This document shows positions 40,492 to 48,899 of a stretch of 64,000 bases of DNA, in pieces. The notes beneath the pieces were generated by a model. It saw only the letters and a list, made by a program, of their open reading frames with translations. It was not told the origin of the DNA and made no database searches. Made by a program: the position numbers and the translations under genes. The first letter of the stretch is position 1. Each line of letters opens with the position of its first letter. Source of the stretch: AC-32 sp038236705. Its GTDB lineage: Bacteria > Actinomycetota > Thermoleophilia > Gaiellales > Gaiellaceae. The DNA lies in the NCBI GenBank assembly GCA_038236705.1, contig JBBRZN010000007.1, forward strand, positions 11,976 through 75,975. The letters run 5' to 3'.

Positions 40492-42366
40492 ATGGATGCG
40501 ACCGCCGCAGCCGTCGGCGAGGTCACGCCCGAGCTCGTCATGGAGCTGCTGCGGCCGAGCGAGGTCGTGCTCTCGCCTGACGGAGCGCGCATCGCGTTCG
40601 GGGTCTCGGCCTCGTTCCGCGAGCGGGGGAAGCTGATCGAGACTCGACTCTGGACGGGTGACGTCGACGGCGAGCTCCGACCGGGCGAGGTGGGCACGCT
40701 GCCGCGCTTCTCGCCGGACGGGTCGCGCCTCGCCTTCGCCTCCGACCGGGAGCACCAGGGGCGCCGGTCGCTCTGGGTGGACGACTGCGAGCTCGGCGAG
40801 GTCGCGGGCTCCGTCGAGGACATCCACTGGTCGCCCGCCGGAACGCGGCTGCTCGTGCTCGCTGCCGACCTCGGGGCTGACCGCGCCGGCGCGGACTCGG
40901 CGACGAAGATCGAGGAGGCCGGCGCCGAGGCGCCGGATCCGAAGGTCCTCCGACCCGCGAAGTTCTGGAGACGACTGTGGCTTATCGACGCCGCGAGCGG
41001 CGAGACCCAGGACGTCACACCCGAGGGCGTCAACGTCTTCGAGGTCGGCTGGGCAGGCGGCAAGGCGGCAGCCGTCTGCGCCGACGAACCGTCGGAGAGC
41101 GCGTGGTACGACGCCTGGCTCGGCCTGATCGACCTTGACGCGCGCACGTTCGAGCGCGTGCATACGCCGAAGTGGCAGCTCCAGGCGCCGCGGATCTCGC
41201 CCGGCGGGCAGGTCGCGTTCGTCGAGGGCTTCTCGTCCGACCGCGGCACGCTGGCCGGCACAGTCCACGTGCTTGGCAAGGGCGCCATCGCGCCCGAGCT
41301 GCACGCGACCTGGGTCGAGTGGGCCGACGAGAAGACGCTCTGGGTCGCGGGCTATCGCGACGCCGGGACGTTCGCCGGTCGCCTCTCGCTCGACGGCTCG
41401 TATCTGGAGCTCGTCGGCGGCAACCTAACCCTCGGCGACCGCCACAATCCGCGCTTCGCGGCCAGCGCCGACGGCTCGCGCATCGCGATGCCGCTCGAGA
41501 CGCCGGACGAGCCCGCAGAGGTCGTGCTGATCGAGAACGGCGAGCGCCGGGCGCTGACGAGCCTCAATGCCCACCTGGCGGCGCAGCTTGCCAACGTCGA
41601 GTGGAGAGACTACCGCTGGACGTCGTTCGACGGCCTCGAGGTCCAGGGCCTGCTCGCCCTCCCACGCAAGCGCGGCGACGGCCCGTTGATGTTCGTCGTC
41701 GACGTCCACGGCGGGCCGACCGGCTGCTGGTCGTGGGAGTTCGCTCCCGCCTACGGCTCCCCACAGCTCTACGCCTCTGAGGGGGTCGCGACGTTCCTTC
41801 CGAATGTCCGGGGCAGCGTCGGGCGCGGCCCGGACTTCGCAGAGGCCAACCTCGGAGACATGGGCGGCGGAGACCTGCAGGACATCCTCACGGGCGTCGA
41901 GGCACTCGTCAGCGACGGGATCGCCGAGTTCGACCGCATCGCAATCACCGGCGGGAGCTACGGCGGCTTCATGGCCTGCTGGGCGGTCACGCAGACCGAC
42001 CGCTTCGCGGCGGCGATGCCGTTCGCGGTCGTCACCGATTGGGTCAGCTTCCACTTCACGACCAACATCGGGCAGTTCGACCGGCTCTACCTGCAGGCCG
42101 ACCCGCTCGACCCTGGCGGCGAGTACACGAAACGCTCGCCGCTCTACCACGCGGCGAAATGCAAGACCCCGACGCTGATCCTGCACGGCGAGGACGACCT
42201 CTGCACCCCGCTCTCGCAGGCGGTCGAGTTCTACAACGCGCTCGTCGAGGCGGGCTGCGAGACGGAGCTCGTCGTCTACCCGCGCGAGGGCCACGGCTGG
42301 ACGGAGCGCGAGCACCAGATCGACGCGTGGAACCGCGTGCGCGACTGGCTCGCGCGGCACCTGTAG
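40492..42366 (+). CDS. S9-family (prolyl-oligopeptidase-like) serine peptidase
   Basis: 624 residues. N-terminal beta-propeller with repeating SPDG-type blades (VVLSPDGARIAFG, RFSPDGSRLAFASDRE, DIHWSPAGTRLL), then an alpha/beta hydrolase domain: DVHGGPTGCWSWEFAP, ITGGSYGGFMACWA with the nucleophile Ser, LILHGEDDLCTP (Asp) and YPREGHGWT (His). Acylaminoacyl-peptidase or dipeptidyl-peptidase type; no signal peptide, so cytoplasmic. A decayed partial duplicate lies at 39043-39336. Confidence 0.93.
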   Translation: MDATAAAVGEVTPELVMELLRPSEVVLSPDGARIAFGVSASFRERGKLIETRLWTGDVDGELRPGEVGTLPRFSPDGSRLAFASDREHQGRRSLWVDDCELGEVAGSVEDIHWSPAGTRLLVLAADLGADRAGADSATKIEEAGAEAPDPKVLRPAKFWRRLWLIDAASGETQDVTPEGVNVFEVGWAGGKAAAVCADEPSESAWYDAWLGLIDLDARTFERVHTPKWQLQAPRISPGGQVAFVEGFSSDRGTLAGTVHVLGKGAIAPELHATWVEWADEKTLWVAGYRDAGTFAGRLSLDGSYLELVGGNLTLGDRHNPRFAASADGSRIAMPLETPDEPAEVVLIENGERRALTSLNAHLAAQLANVEWRDYRWTSFDGLEVQGLLALPRKRGDGPLMFVVDVHGGPTGCWSWEFAPAYGSPQLYASEGVATFLPNVRGSVGRGPDFAEANLGDMGGGDLQDILTGVEALVSDGIAEFDRIAITGGSYGGFMACWAVTQTDRFAAAMPFAVVTDWVSFHFTTNIGQFDRLYLQADPLDPGGEYTKRSPLYHAAKCKTPTLILHGEDDLCTPLSQAVEFYNALVEAGCETELVVYPREGHGWTEREHQIDAWNRVRDWLARHL

Positions 42367-42514
42367 CCGGCTGAGAGGGAATCCAAGGTCGGGCAGTGCC
42401 GACATGCACTGCTACCGTGGAAGCTCCACAGCGCGATCACGGGAACGTCGCGTTCAGCAGGCGCAGGCGCGCGCCGCTCAGGGGAGCGCGCGGCCTCCCA
42501 CCGAAAGGACACGA

Positions 42515-42592
42515 ATGCGCGGGAAGATGCTCTGGTTCAACGCGGACAACGACTGCGGCCTCATCTGCAGCCGCCGGGGCGACCGGCCCTAG
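42515..42592 (+). pseudogene. Cold-shock-domain-like fragment
   Basis: 25 codons: MRGKMLWFNADNDCGLICS then RRGDRP and a stop. The start resembles the first strands of a cold-shock protein (KGKMLWFNxxKxxGFI) but the protein stops before the second RNA-binding motif. A good GAAAGGAC site stands before the ATG. It is 6 bases before the small basic protein gene, so might act as its leader, or be a truncated CSP gene. Confidence 0.45.
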
Positions 42593-42598
42593 GCGCAG

Positions 42599-42766
42599 AT
42601 GGGCAAGAAGAAGCGGCAGACATTTGGGAAGCACGCCCGCGAGCGTGCGATCGAGGAGAAGCGCAGGCTCAAGCGCGAGAAGAAGCAGGCGACCGCAGCC
42701 GAGCGCCTAGCCGTCCCTGACCCCGAGCACGCGGACACGATCGTCCCGTCGGCTGACGGTGAATAG
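42599..42766 (+). CDS. Small lysine/arginine-rich protein, copy B
   Basis: 55 residues: MGKKKRQTFGKHARERAIEEKRRLKREKKQATAAERLA, then an acidic tail DPEHADTIVPSADGE. Paralogue of the gene at 39365-39532; nearly identical in the first 38 residues, diverged in the tail. Located 232 bases after the S9 peptidase, as copy A follows the peptidase fragment, so peptidase and small gene were duplicated together. Function unknown. Confidence 0.65.
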   Translation: MGKKKRQTFGKHARERAIEEKRRLKREKKQATAAERLAVPDPEHADTIVPSADGE

Positions 42767-42879
42767 CGTGGATCGCGTTCCTCGCCGAGTGCTGAGGGCA
42801 TCTCCGCGCAAAAGCGCGCCTACCGCGGTGCGAGTGCGAACGCCACCTATCGGCCCGCGAAGCCTGACGTCATCCAGCC

Positions 42880-43359
42880 CTACTTGAGCAAGCGGCGGGC
42901 GCCGGCGAACTCCGGGCGGAGCTGTGCCAGCGGGACGTAGCGGACGCGCTCACCCGTTTGCGGCGCCGAGATCGCTGTCTTCCTCGAGACGACCAGCTGG
43001 ACGTGGCCGCCGCCCTCGGTGAAGAGCAGGTCGCCTGGCCTGACCCGCGCGAAGCCGACGGGCAGGCCCACGTGGAGCTGGTCCCGGGACGAGCGTGGGA
43101 TCTCTCGCCCGATCGAGCGGTACGCGGCATAGACCAGGCCCGAGCAGTCGAAGCCGTCGGGGGAGGTGCCGCCCCAGCTGTAGGGGACGCCCACCTGCCG
43201 GCGGGCGTAGGCGACGACTTGCCGGGCAAGCTTCTGCGCACGGGTGGCGTGACTCTTCGTGGGAGGAGAGGATGGCCAATCGACGGCCGAAAGAGCGGAC
43301 GAGGCCTGGCCGGCGGCAATGGTCACGGCCAGCACAAAGACGAGCAGTGGGGGGCGCAT
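42880..43359 (-). CDS. NlpC/P60-family cell-wall endopeptidase
   Basis: 159 residues. Signal peptide (RPPLLVFVLAVTIAAGQASSALS), then the papain-like domain: AYARRQVGVPYSWGGTSPDGFDCSGLVYAAYRS with the catalytic Cys, SRDQLHVGLPVGFARVRPGDLLFTEGG and HVQLVVSRKTAI with the His. Cleaves stem-peptide bonds in peptidoglycan. ATG 43359 chosen to begin with the signal peptide; the frame continues upstream without coding character. Confidence 0.93.
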   Translation of the reverse strand: MRPPLLVFVLAVTIAAGQASSALSAVDWPSSPPTKSHATRAQKLARQVVAYARRQVGVPYSWGGTSPDGFDCSGLVYAAYRSIGREIPRSSRDQLHVGLPVGFARVRPGDLLFTEGGGHVQLVVSRKTAISAPQTGERVRYVPLAQLRPEFAGARRLLK

Positions 43360-43507
43360 CGGGCCTGCATCGGCGCGATGCGGCCATCCTGAAGGGGTAC
43401 GAGCGTCCCCCACGTGAGGGAATCCATGCCCGCAGCCGGTGTACTCATCTACGTTCGCGCGCTCGTCGTCGCTTCGCGATGGATCCCTCGATCGAGGCAG
43501 ACGGGGT

Positions 43508-43985
43508 CTAGCGCGTCGGGCGCCGAAGCCGGGCAAGGTGATACGGAAGCGCGCCGAGGCACACGAGCTCGCGCGCCAGGAGCGCCACGGGTTGCCGGTC
43601 GGGAGGCGACGAGCTCTCCACGGAGACGCTCGGTTGCCGCAGGGCCGCGCGGACGAGCGCTCGGGCCCGTGGGGCGTGCCAGCGCGAGGTGACGACGACG
43701 ACCTGGTCAGCGCCGAGGCGCCGCGCAGTCTCGGCCACTTCCGCGGCGTTCTCTCTCGTGTTTCGGGCCGTCGAGTCGGAGACGAGCGTCACCTCGGGGC
43801 CGTTCCACGCGGCACGCATCAGCTCCGCCTCGCCGGTGCCGTTCCTTTGCCGGGCCCAACCCGAGAGGAGGACCGTGTCGCCGTCGCCGGCGAGTTGCTC
43901 GGCGTGTTGGAGCCGCCCGGCGCAGAGGTCGTGGAGGCCGTGGTGGCGACGGCCGGAGTTAGCCAAGGACGGCGACGAGGCGCAC
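43508..43985 (-). pseudogene. YdcF/DUF218-like protein, frameshifted near its start
   Basis: The main frame reads AGRLQHAEQLAGDGDTVLLSGWARQ, GPEVTLVSDSTARNTRENAAEVAE, ADQVVVVTSRWHAPRA, the DUF218/SanA pattern. Its natural start, GTG 43985 giving MRLVAVLGYSGRRHHG, is in another frame; one extra A near 43961 separates them. Without repair translation could start at TTG 43966 but would lack the first strand with the GxS/G loop. Follows the glycosyltransferase by 2 bases. Confidence 0.7.
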
Positions 43986-43987
43986 GC

Positions 43988-44709
43988 TCAGCGCCGCCGC
44001 CGGCGTTCGAGCGCCAGCAGCGTCCCGATGATCGTGATCACGACCATGGCCCCCTTCTTGCCCTGGAGCTTCGACTCGCCGCTCGCACGCGGGCGCATGT
44101 CGACTGGCACCTCGTCGACCCGCATCCCCGCCTCCTGGAGGCGCAGGAGCGCCTGCACCTCGGGCGCCTCGCTCGTGTAGGGGCGCGCGAGGAACGGCAG
44201 CGCCCTCGCGTTTGCGGCGTACATACCGCTCGTGGCGTCGAGGAACGGCTGGCGCAGCGCCACCTTCATCGAGCGCCGCAGGAGCGCGGTGCCGAACCGG
44301 CGCGCGGCACTCGGCTCGTAGCGGTAGGCGGAATAGCCGTCACCGCTGGCGAAGCGCGAGCCGACGGCGACATCGCAGGCGCCCGCCCGCACGCGCCCGA
44401 GCAGGCGGGCCAGCTCCTCGACGGGATGCTGGCCGTCCGCGTCGACGCGGCCGCAGAACTCGTAGCCCTGCTCCGCCGCGTACCCGTAGCCGGCGGCGAT
44501 GCCGGCCGGAAGGCCACGGTTCGTGCCGAACGAGATCACCTCGGCACCGTGGCTGCGTGCGACCTCGGCGGTGCGATCGGTCGAGCCGTCGTCGACCACG
44601 AGGACGTCGGCCTGTGGCAGCTCGCGCTGAAGCTCGTCGAGCACGGCCGGAAGATTTTTCTCCTCGTTCAAGCCGGCACGAACACGACCGTGTCGCTCCG
44701 GGGAGGCAT
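43988..44709 (-). pseudogene. Family 2 glycosyltransferase, frameshifted in codon ~14
   Basis: Catalytic part: LNEEKNLPAVLDEL, VLVVDDGSTDRTAEVARSHGAE, GRVDADGQHPVEELARLL (DxD), then SRFASGDGYSAYRYEPSAARRFGTALLRR and a short C-terminal helix. Polyprenyl-phosphate-mannose-synthase-like GT2. The true start (ATG 44709, MPPRSDTVVFVPA) is out of frame with ALNEEKN because one base is missing near 44672. Divergent from the MBL-like gene at 44742; 32 bases between starts. Confidence 0.75.
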
Positions 44710-44741
44710 GCGGGCCAGAGTAGCCCTGGAACACTGAGCCT

Positions 44742-45367
44742 GTGCCGTATGAGCTACGCGACGTCGCTCCCGGCCTCTGGATCTGGCGGCTCGAGCATCC
44801 GACTGGAAGCCCGGCCTGGGTTGGGAGCAGATGGTCACCTCGACCTGGGCCGAGTCCGCCGGTGAGATCGCGCTCCTCGATCCGCTCGCGCCACCGGACG
44901 ACGCGCGGGAGATCTGGGACCGGCTCGACGCGCGGCCGCCGACGGTCGTCGCCGTCCTCAAACCCGATCACGTTCGCGATGTCGACCCCTTTGTTCGCCG
45001 CTACGGCGCGCGGGCGTTCGGGCCGGAGCTCCTTTGGCCCACAGACATCCCGGAGACCGAGCTCGAGCCCATCTGGCCGGGTAACGAGCTCCCGGGCGGG
45101 CTAGTCGCCCTCCACGACGGGCGAGGCCGAAACGAGACCCCGCTGTGGCTACCGGAGCAGCGCCCGCTCGTCTTCGCGGACGGGCTGACCGCGCCGGGAG
45201 GCAAGCTTCGGGTCTGGGCGACACCGTGGCACGAGGAGCGGGCGCTCCCAGCACTGCGGGCGCTGCTCGAGCTCCCGTTCGAGCACGTGATCGTGTCCCA
45301 CGGCGAGCCGGTGCACGACCGAGCCGCGTATGAGCGGGCGCTCGAGCCTCCGCCCTGGACGGGCTAG
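44742..45367 (+). pseudogene. Metallo-beta-lactamase-fold-like protein, frameshifted
   Basis: GTG 44742 gives VPYELRDVAPGLWIWRLEHP and then must change frame near 44803 (one base missing) to DWKPGLGWEQMVTSTWAESAGEIALLDPLAPP. The second frame continues to 45367 with LKPDHVRDVDPFVRRYGA, FADGLTAPGGKLRVWATPWHEE and HVIVSHGEPV. The fold is MBL-like but the zinc motif HxHxDH is reduced to KPDHVRD, so it is probably a non-hydrolytic relative. Third frameshift in 900 bases. Confidence 0.65.
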
Positions 45368-45388
45368 TCCCCCGCTAGCAGCGCGATC

Positions 45389-45772
45389 TCAGCCGGCCGC
45401 GTTGCGCGGGCCTTGCTGCCAGACGCCGACGACGTTCCCCGCCGGGTCGCGGAAAAGCGCCACCCACAGGTCGCCCTCCGGATACGGGTCGGTCACGATC
45501 TCGCCGCCCTCGGCGACGATCTTCTCCATGGTTGCGTCGAGGTCGTCGACGAAGACGTACGGCCGCACGCCGCCCTCGCCGGCCACGGCGTGGTCGGCGC
45601 GGAAGTGGCCGATCACATGCCCGCTGCCGTCCTCGAAGGCAGGGTCGTCGCGGTCGCGCCTCGTCTTCCAGCCGAAGACCGCCTCGTAGAAGGCGGCCGA
45701 CGCCTGCGGATCCGGCGCGGGGATGCGGAGGTAGGAGATCCCGCCGACCCTGAAGACCGGGTGCTGGCTCAC
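45389..45772 (-). CDS. VOC-superfamily (glyoxalase/bleomycin-resistance-like) protein
   Basis: 127 residues. ISYLRIPAPDPQASAAFYEAVFGWKT, VRPYVFVDDLDATMEKIVAEGGEIVTDPYPEG and WVALFRDPAGNVVGVWQ are the paired beta-alpha-beta-beta-beta modules. Metal ligands and substrate unknown. GTG 45770-45772 overlaps the stop of the cytochrome gene (GTGA). Confidence 0.9.
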   Translation of the reverse strand: MSQHPVFRVGGISYLRIPAPDPQASAAFYEAVFGWKTRRDRDDPAFEDGSGHVIGHFRADHAVAGEGGVRPYVFVDDLDATMEKIVAEGGEIVTDPYPEGDLWVALFRDPAGNVVGVWQQGPRNAAG

Positions 45773-46599
45773 GGGCCGGCCTCCTTCGCGACGAAAGCCG
45801 CGACGTCTCGGATCTGATCCGCGCTCAGCTGGCCCCTGAACGACGGCATTCCGCCGCCGCCCGCCTCGACCTTCACGCGCACAGACGTGAAGTCGGGCCG
45901 AGTCGAGTCGAGGTTCGGCCCGATCTGGCCGTCGGCTCCTGCGGCCTCGAGCGTGTGGCACGAGCCGCAGCCGGCGCTCTTGAAGACCTGCTCGCCGGCA
46001 GTCACGCTCGCAGCGGTTGGGATCGGTGAGCTCTTCGCCGGCGCTGCGGCGGCGGTGTTCTGGCTGTAGAGCCAGACGGCGCTCGTGTACCAGACACCGA
46101 TCAGCACGGCGAAGAGCAGGCCGCCGGCGATCGGGAGCACGGGCCTCGGAAAGCGATGCAGCCGGACGATCGTCACCTTCGCGGCGAACGCCCCGTAGAC
46201 GGCGCAGCCGAGCAGCGAGTGGGCGAGCACGCGCGTCGTCGGCGAGCGGAAGCCGAGCTTGAAGATGCAGTGGTAGGCGACCGACAGCGTGAACGCCAGT
46301 GCGAGGCGGCCCGACCAGCGGTGCAAGGGATTGACCCAGGCCAGTTTCTCCCAGGGCAGCTTCCTGAAGATCCAGGCCGCGGTGAAGAGCTGGAGGCACG
46401 CGAGCACGGTCGCGGCGCTCGCGAAGCCGGCCTTCAGGTGCAGCGGATCGCTGAAGAACAACCGGAAGTAGCCCTTCGAGCGTGGGTCGTGCGCCGCCAG
46501 CACTCCGGCTGTCAGCGAGAAGACGGCAAACGCGAGCAGCGGGGCGGCGACCCAGCGGTAGGAGCGCGGCTCCGGCGGGCCGGCGGTGAGCTCTGACAC
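45769..46599 (-). CDS. Membrane protein with C-terminal cytochrome c domain
   Basis: 276 residues. Five membrane helices with His residues suited to haem or quinol contact (FRLFFSDPLHLKAGF, NPLHRWSGRLALAFTLSVAYHCIFKLG, RVLAHSLLGCAVYGAFAAKV), resembling DUF6529-type proteins. After a Pro/Ala linker a c-type cytochrome: GEQVFKSAGCGSCHTLEAAGADGQIGPNLD with haem motif CGSCH and axial Met in GGGGMPSFRGQLS. An extracytoplasmic electron carrier tied to a membrane cytochrome-like part. GTG start. Confidence 0.85.
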   Translation of the reverse strand: MSELTAGPPEPRSYRWVAAPLLAFAVFSLTAGVLAAHDPRSKGYFRLFFSDPLHLKAGFASAATVLACLQLFTAAWIFRKLPWEKLAWVNPLHRWSGRLALAFTLSVAYHCIFKLGFRSPTTRVLAHSLLGCAVYGAFAAKVTIVRLHRFPRPVLPIAGGLLFAVLIGVWYTSAVWLYSQNTAAAAPAKSSPIPTAASVTAGEQVFKSAGCGSCHTLEAAGADGQIGPNLDSTRPDFTSVRVKVEAGGGGMPSFRGQLSADQIRDVAAFVAKEAGP

Positions 46600-46723
46600 A
46601 GCGCTATCGAATCGCAGTGGCAGCGACCACGCAAGATCCTTCGACGGCTAGGCTCGCCGGATCCTCGAGCTCGACACGCCCCACGGGCTCGCCCGGGCCC
46701 ACCTCCACCCCGTCGACCGGCCA

Positions 46724-47257
46724 GTGGCGGCGCTCGTGCTCGGGCACGGGGCGGGCGGCGGGGTCAACGCGCCGGACCTCGTTGCGGCGACGACCGCTGC
46801 CAACGCGGCCGGGATCGCCGTTGCCCTCGTCGAGCAGCCGTACCGAGTAGCGGGCCGGCGCAGCCCGGCCCCCGCGCGCCAGCTCGATGCGGCCTGGACG
46901 GCGGTCCTCGAACAACTGCGCAACAACGCGCTGCGCGGGCTTCCGCTCATCGCCGGCGGGCGCTCCGCCGGCGCCCGGGTCGCCTGCCGCACGGCCGCGG
47001 ACGTGGGCGCAGTCGCGGTGCTCTGCCTCGCGTTCCCGCTGCATCCGCCCGGCAAGGGCGACGATCCCACCAAGAGCCGGCTGCCCGAGGTGGACGCGGT
47101 TGACCTACCGACGCTCGTCGTGCAGGGAGAGAGCGACCCGTTCGGGATGCCGCCGGACGGCCCGAGCCGAACGGTCGTCCGCGTTCCGGGCAACCACTCC
47201 CTTCGAGACACCGTCGCCGTCGCCGCGGCCGTGACCGGCTGGCTCGCGGATTTTTGA
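46724..47257 (+). CDS. Alpha/beta hydrolase, KANL3/Tex30-like
   Basis: Starts at GTG 46724 as VAALVLGHGAGGGVNAPDL; nucleophile elbow LIAGGRSAGARVACRTA; LVVQGESDPFGMPP (Asp) and PGNHSLRD (His). 177 residues. Protein-like sequence (ILELDTPHGLARAHLHPVDRP) continues in frame upstream to a TAG at about 46650, with no start codon, so the real 5' end is either damaged or misread; an overlapping frame from GTG 46617 may supply the start after a shift. Confidence 0.75.
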   Translation: MAALVLGHGAGGGVNAPDLVAATTAANAAGIAVALVEQPYRVAGRRSPAPARQLDAAWTAVLEQLRNNALRGLPLIAGGRSAGARVACRTAADVGAVAVLCLAFPLHPPGKGDDPTKSRLPEVDAVDLPTLVVQGESDPFGMPPDGPSRTVVRVPGNHSLRDTVAVAAAVTGWLADF

Positions 47258-47285
47258 GGGCGGCTGCCTGACGGCAGCCGCCCTC
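47256..47285. terminator. Strong hairpin between convergent genes
   Basis: GAGGGCGGCTGC (47256-47267) pairs perfectly with GCAGCCGCCCTC (47274-47285), 12 bp, 6-base loop. No U tract follows on either strand, so it is not a textbook intrinsic terminator, but its place between two convergent stops fits a bidirectional one. Confidence 0.5.
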
Positions 47286-47300
47286 GAGCTGTCTGCTGAA

Positions 47301-47780
47301 CTAGGAGCAGGCCGCCGGCGGATCCGCCGGAATGGTTTGGCTCGGTGACCCGCTAGGGAGCACGAACGTCGTGTAGGCGTCGAATCCGTCGTCCCGCGAG
47401 ACCGCGCGGTGGACGTGTCCGAATCCAGGATCCATGAATCCGGTTCCAGCCGTGTGCCAGCTCGTCACGCACTCGCCCCGCACCTCGTGTTGGTACCCGA
47501 GCGACCCGCGCACGACCGTCACGATCGCCGGCCCAGGATGCGTGTGCCAGCCCAGAGCGCTGTTCGGCGCAAGCCGTAAGTGCCAGACGAACACGTCGGC
47601 GTGGTGATGCTTGACGGCTCGCGCAATGGGACTGATGTCGAAGTCGCCGACATCGCTGTGCGTCGCTAAGAAGCCGACCGGAACGGTCGCCGGATCGACC
47701 TGTGGCACGTGAGCGGCGCCAGCCACGCCGGCGAGCGCGATCGCCGCGACCGCGCTGGCGATCATCCATCTGATGCGCAT
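47301..47780 (-). CDS. Secreted cupin-domain protein
   Basis: 159 residues. Signal peptide (RWMIASAVAAIALAGVAGAAH), then a single cupin barrel: VWHLRLAPNSALGWHTHPGPAIVTVVRGSLGYQH has the G(X)5HxH motif 1 (HTHPG), and FGHVHRAVSRDD the second His motif. Probably binds a metal; activity unknown. Convergent with the hydrolase gene. Confidence 0.88.
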   Translation of the reverse strand: MRIRWMIASAVAAIALAGVAGAAHVPQVDPATVPVGFLATHSDVGDFDISPIARAVKHHHADVFVWHLRLAPNSALGWHTHPGPAIVTVVRGSLGYQHEVRGECVTSWHTAGTGFMDPGFGHVHRAVSRDDGFDAYTTFVLPSGSPSQTIPADPPAACS

Positions 47781-47922
47781 CGCATTACTCCCTCTCCCCG
47801 AGGCGTTCAGAGCCGCTGGGCGACCAAGCCCTGATTGTGGCGATAGTCTCTAACTCTCGCCGCCGCTCGTCAAGCGCTTATGGATGCTGATTGAGGCAGG
47901 TAAGTGATGATCGAGGCAACAG

Positions 47923-48459
47923 CTACTCGTCAACCATCGCGAGTAGGGCCTCGACCGTTGTCCAGTTTCGAGACGTGGCGGTAACGCCCAGGCTCTTGCC
48001 GGCGAGCATCGTCCAGAGGCGCGATCGGGCGATCGTCGTCGAGTGCCAGGCGTAGACCTCGCGACCGCTCACGACGACCTGCTCTGACCCCGCGGCGGCG
48101 GCCTCGAGCTCGCGCACGACCTTCGCGGTGAGCTTCGCCGACAGGAAGCTCACCTGGTAGCGCTTGGGATCCTTCGCGACTTTCCCGAGCGGGTTCCGCT
48201 TCACGATCCTCGCGAGGTCGGCTCGCGTCCGCGCCACGACAGTGATCTCAAGGCCGAAGCGCTTCGCGATTACGCGCTCGCACTTCCGGGCCACGCTCTC
48301 GGGTTTCGCGGTGCTCTCGAGCACGACGTTGCCGCTCTGAAGGTACGTCCGCACGTCCTTGAAGCCGGCGTCCTCCAGCGCCTCGCGCAACTCCCCCATC
48401 GCAATCCGGTTGCGAGCGCCGAGATTGATGCCGCGAAGCAGGACGACGTGCCGGGCCAC
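47923..48459 (-). CDS. DUF1697 family protein
   Basis: 178 residues: HVVLLRGINLGARNRIAMGELREALEDAGFKDVRTYLQSGNVVLES is the DUF1697 signature, followed by RNPLGKVAKDPKRYQVSFLS and SGREVYAWHSTTIARSRLWTML. Function of the family is unknown. GTG start. Divergent from the RidA-like gene by 14 bases. Confidence 0.93.
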   Translation of the reverse strand: MARHVVLLRGINLGARNRIAMGELREALEDAGFKDVRTYLQSGNVVLESTAKPESVARKCERVIAKRFGLEITVVARTRADLARIVKRNPLGKVAKDPKRYQVSFLSAKLTAKVVRELEAAAAGSEQVVVSGREVYAWHSTTIARSRLWTMLAGKSLGVTATSRNWTTVEALLAMVDE

Positions 48460-48473
48460 TAACGTGACGTTAA

Positions 48474-48899
48474 TTGCATCTAGGATCGCCGGGTGCCCGA
48501 GAACAACCGAAACGCCGCTTCCTGTCGCCGAAAAACCTGCCGACGCCGTTCGGGTATAGCCACGTCGTCGATTCGCCGGCGGACCGAATCATCTTCATCT
48601 CCGGACAGGTGCCGCTGGACGCGGAGGGTCGATTCGTCGGGGACGGCGACTTCGACGCGCAGGTGCGTCAGGTCTTCGACAACCTGACCGCTGCGCTCGA
48701 CGCGGCCGATGCCACCTGGCCCGACGTGGTCAAACTCAACTACTACCTCGTCGACGTGGGTCAAATCGCGTCCGTGCGAGCGATCCGGGACGAGTACGTC
48801 GACACGAAGCATCCGCCTGCGAGCACGCTCGTCGGGGTGAATCGGCTCTTCCGCGAGGACGTCCTGATCGACATCGACGCGGTTGCCGTCAAAGAGTGA
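48474..48899 (+). CDS. RidA/YjgF-family enamine deaminase
   Basis: About 141 residues. PTPFGYSHVVDSPADRIIFISGQVPLDAEG, FDNLTAALDAADATWPDVVKLNYYLVDV and TLVGVNRLFREDVLIDIDAVA match the YjgF core; Arg and Glu in the last motif line the active site. The start is uncertain: TTG 48474 keeps the frame, whereas GTG 48493 (MPENNRN) is in another one and would need a shift. The TGA overlaps the methyltransferase GTG. Confidence 0.85.
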   Translation: MHLGSPGAREQPKRRFLSPKNLPTPFGYSHVVDSPADRIIFISGQVPLDAEGRFVGDGDFDAQVRQVFDNLTAALDAADATWPDVVKLNYYLVDVGQIASVRAIRDEYVDTKHPPASTLVGVNRLFREDVLIDIDAVAVKE

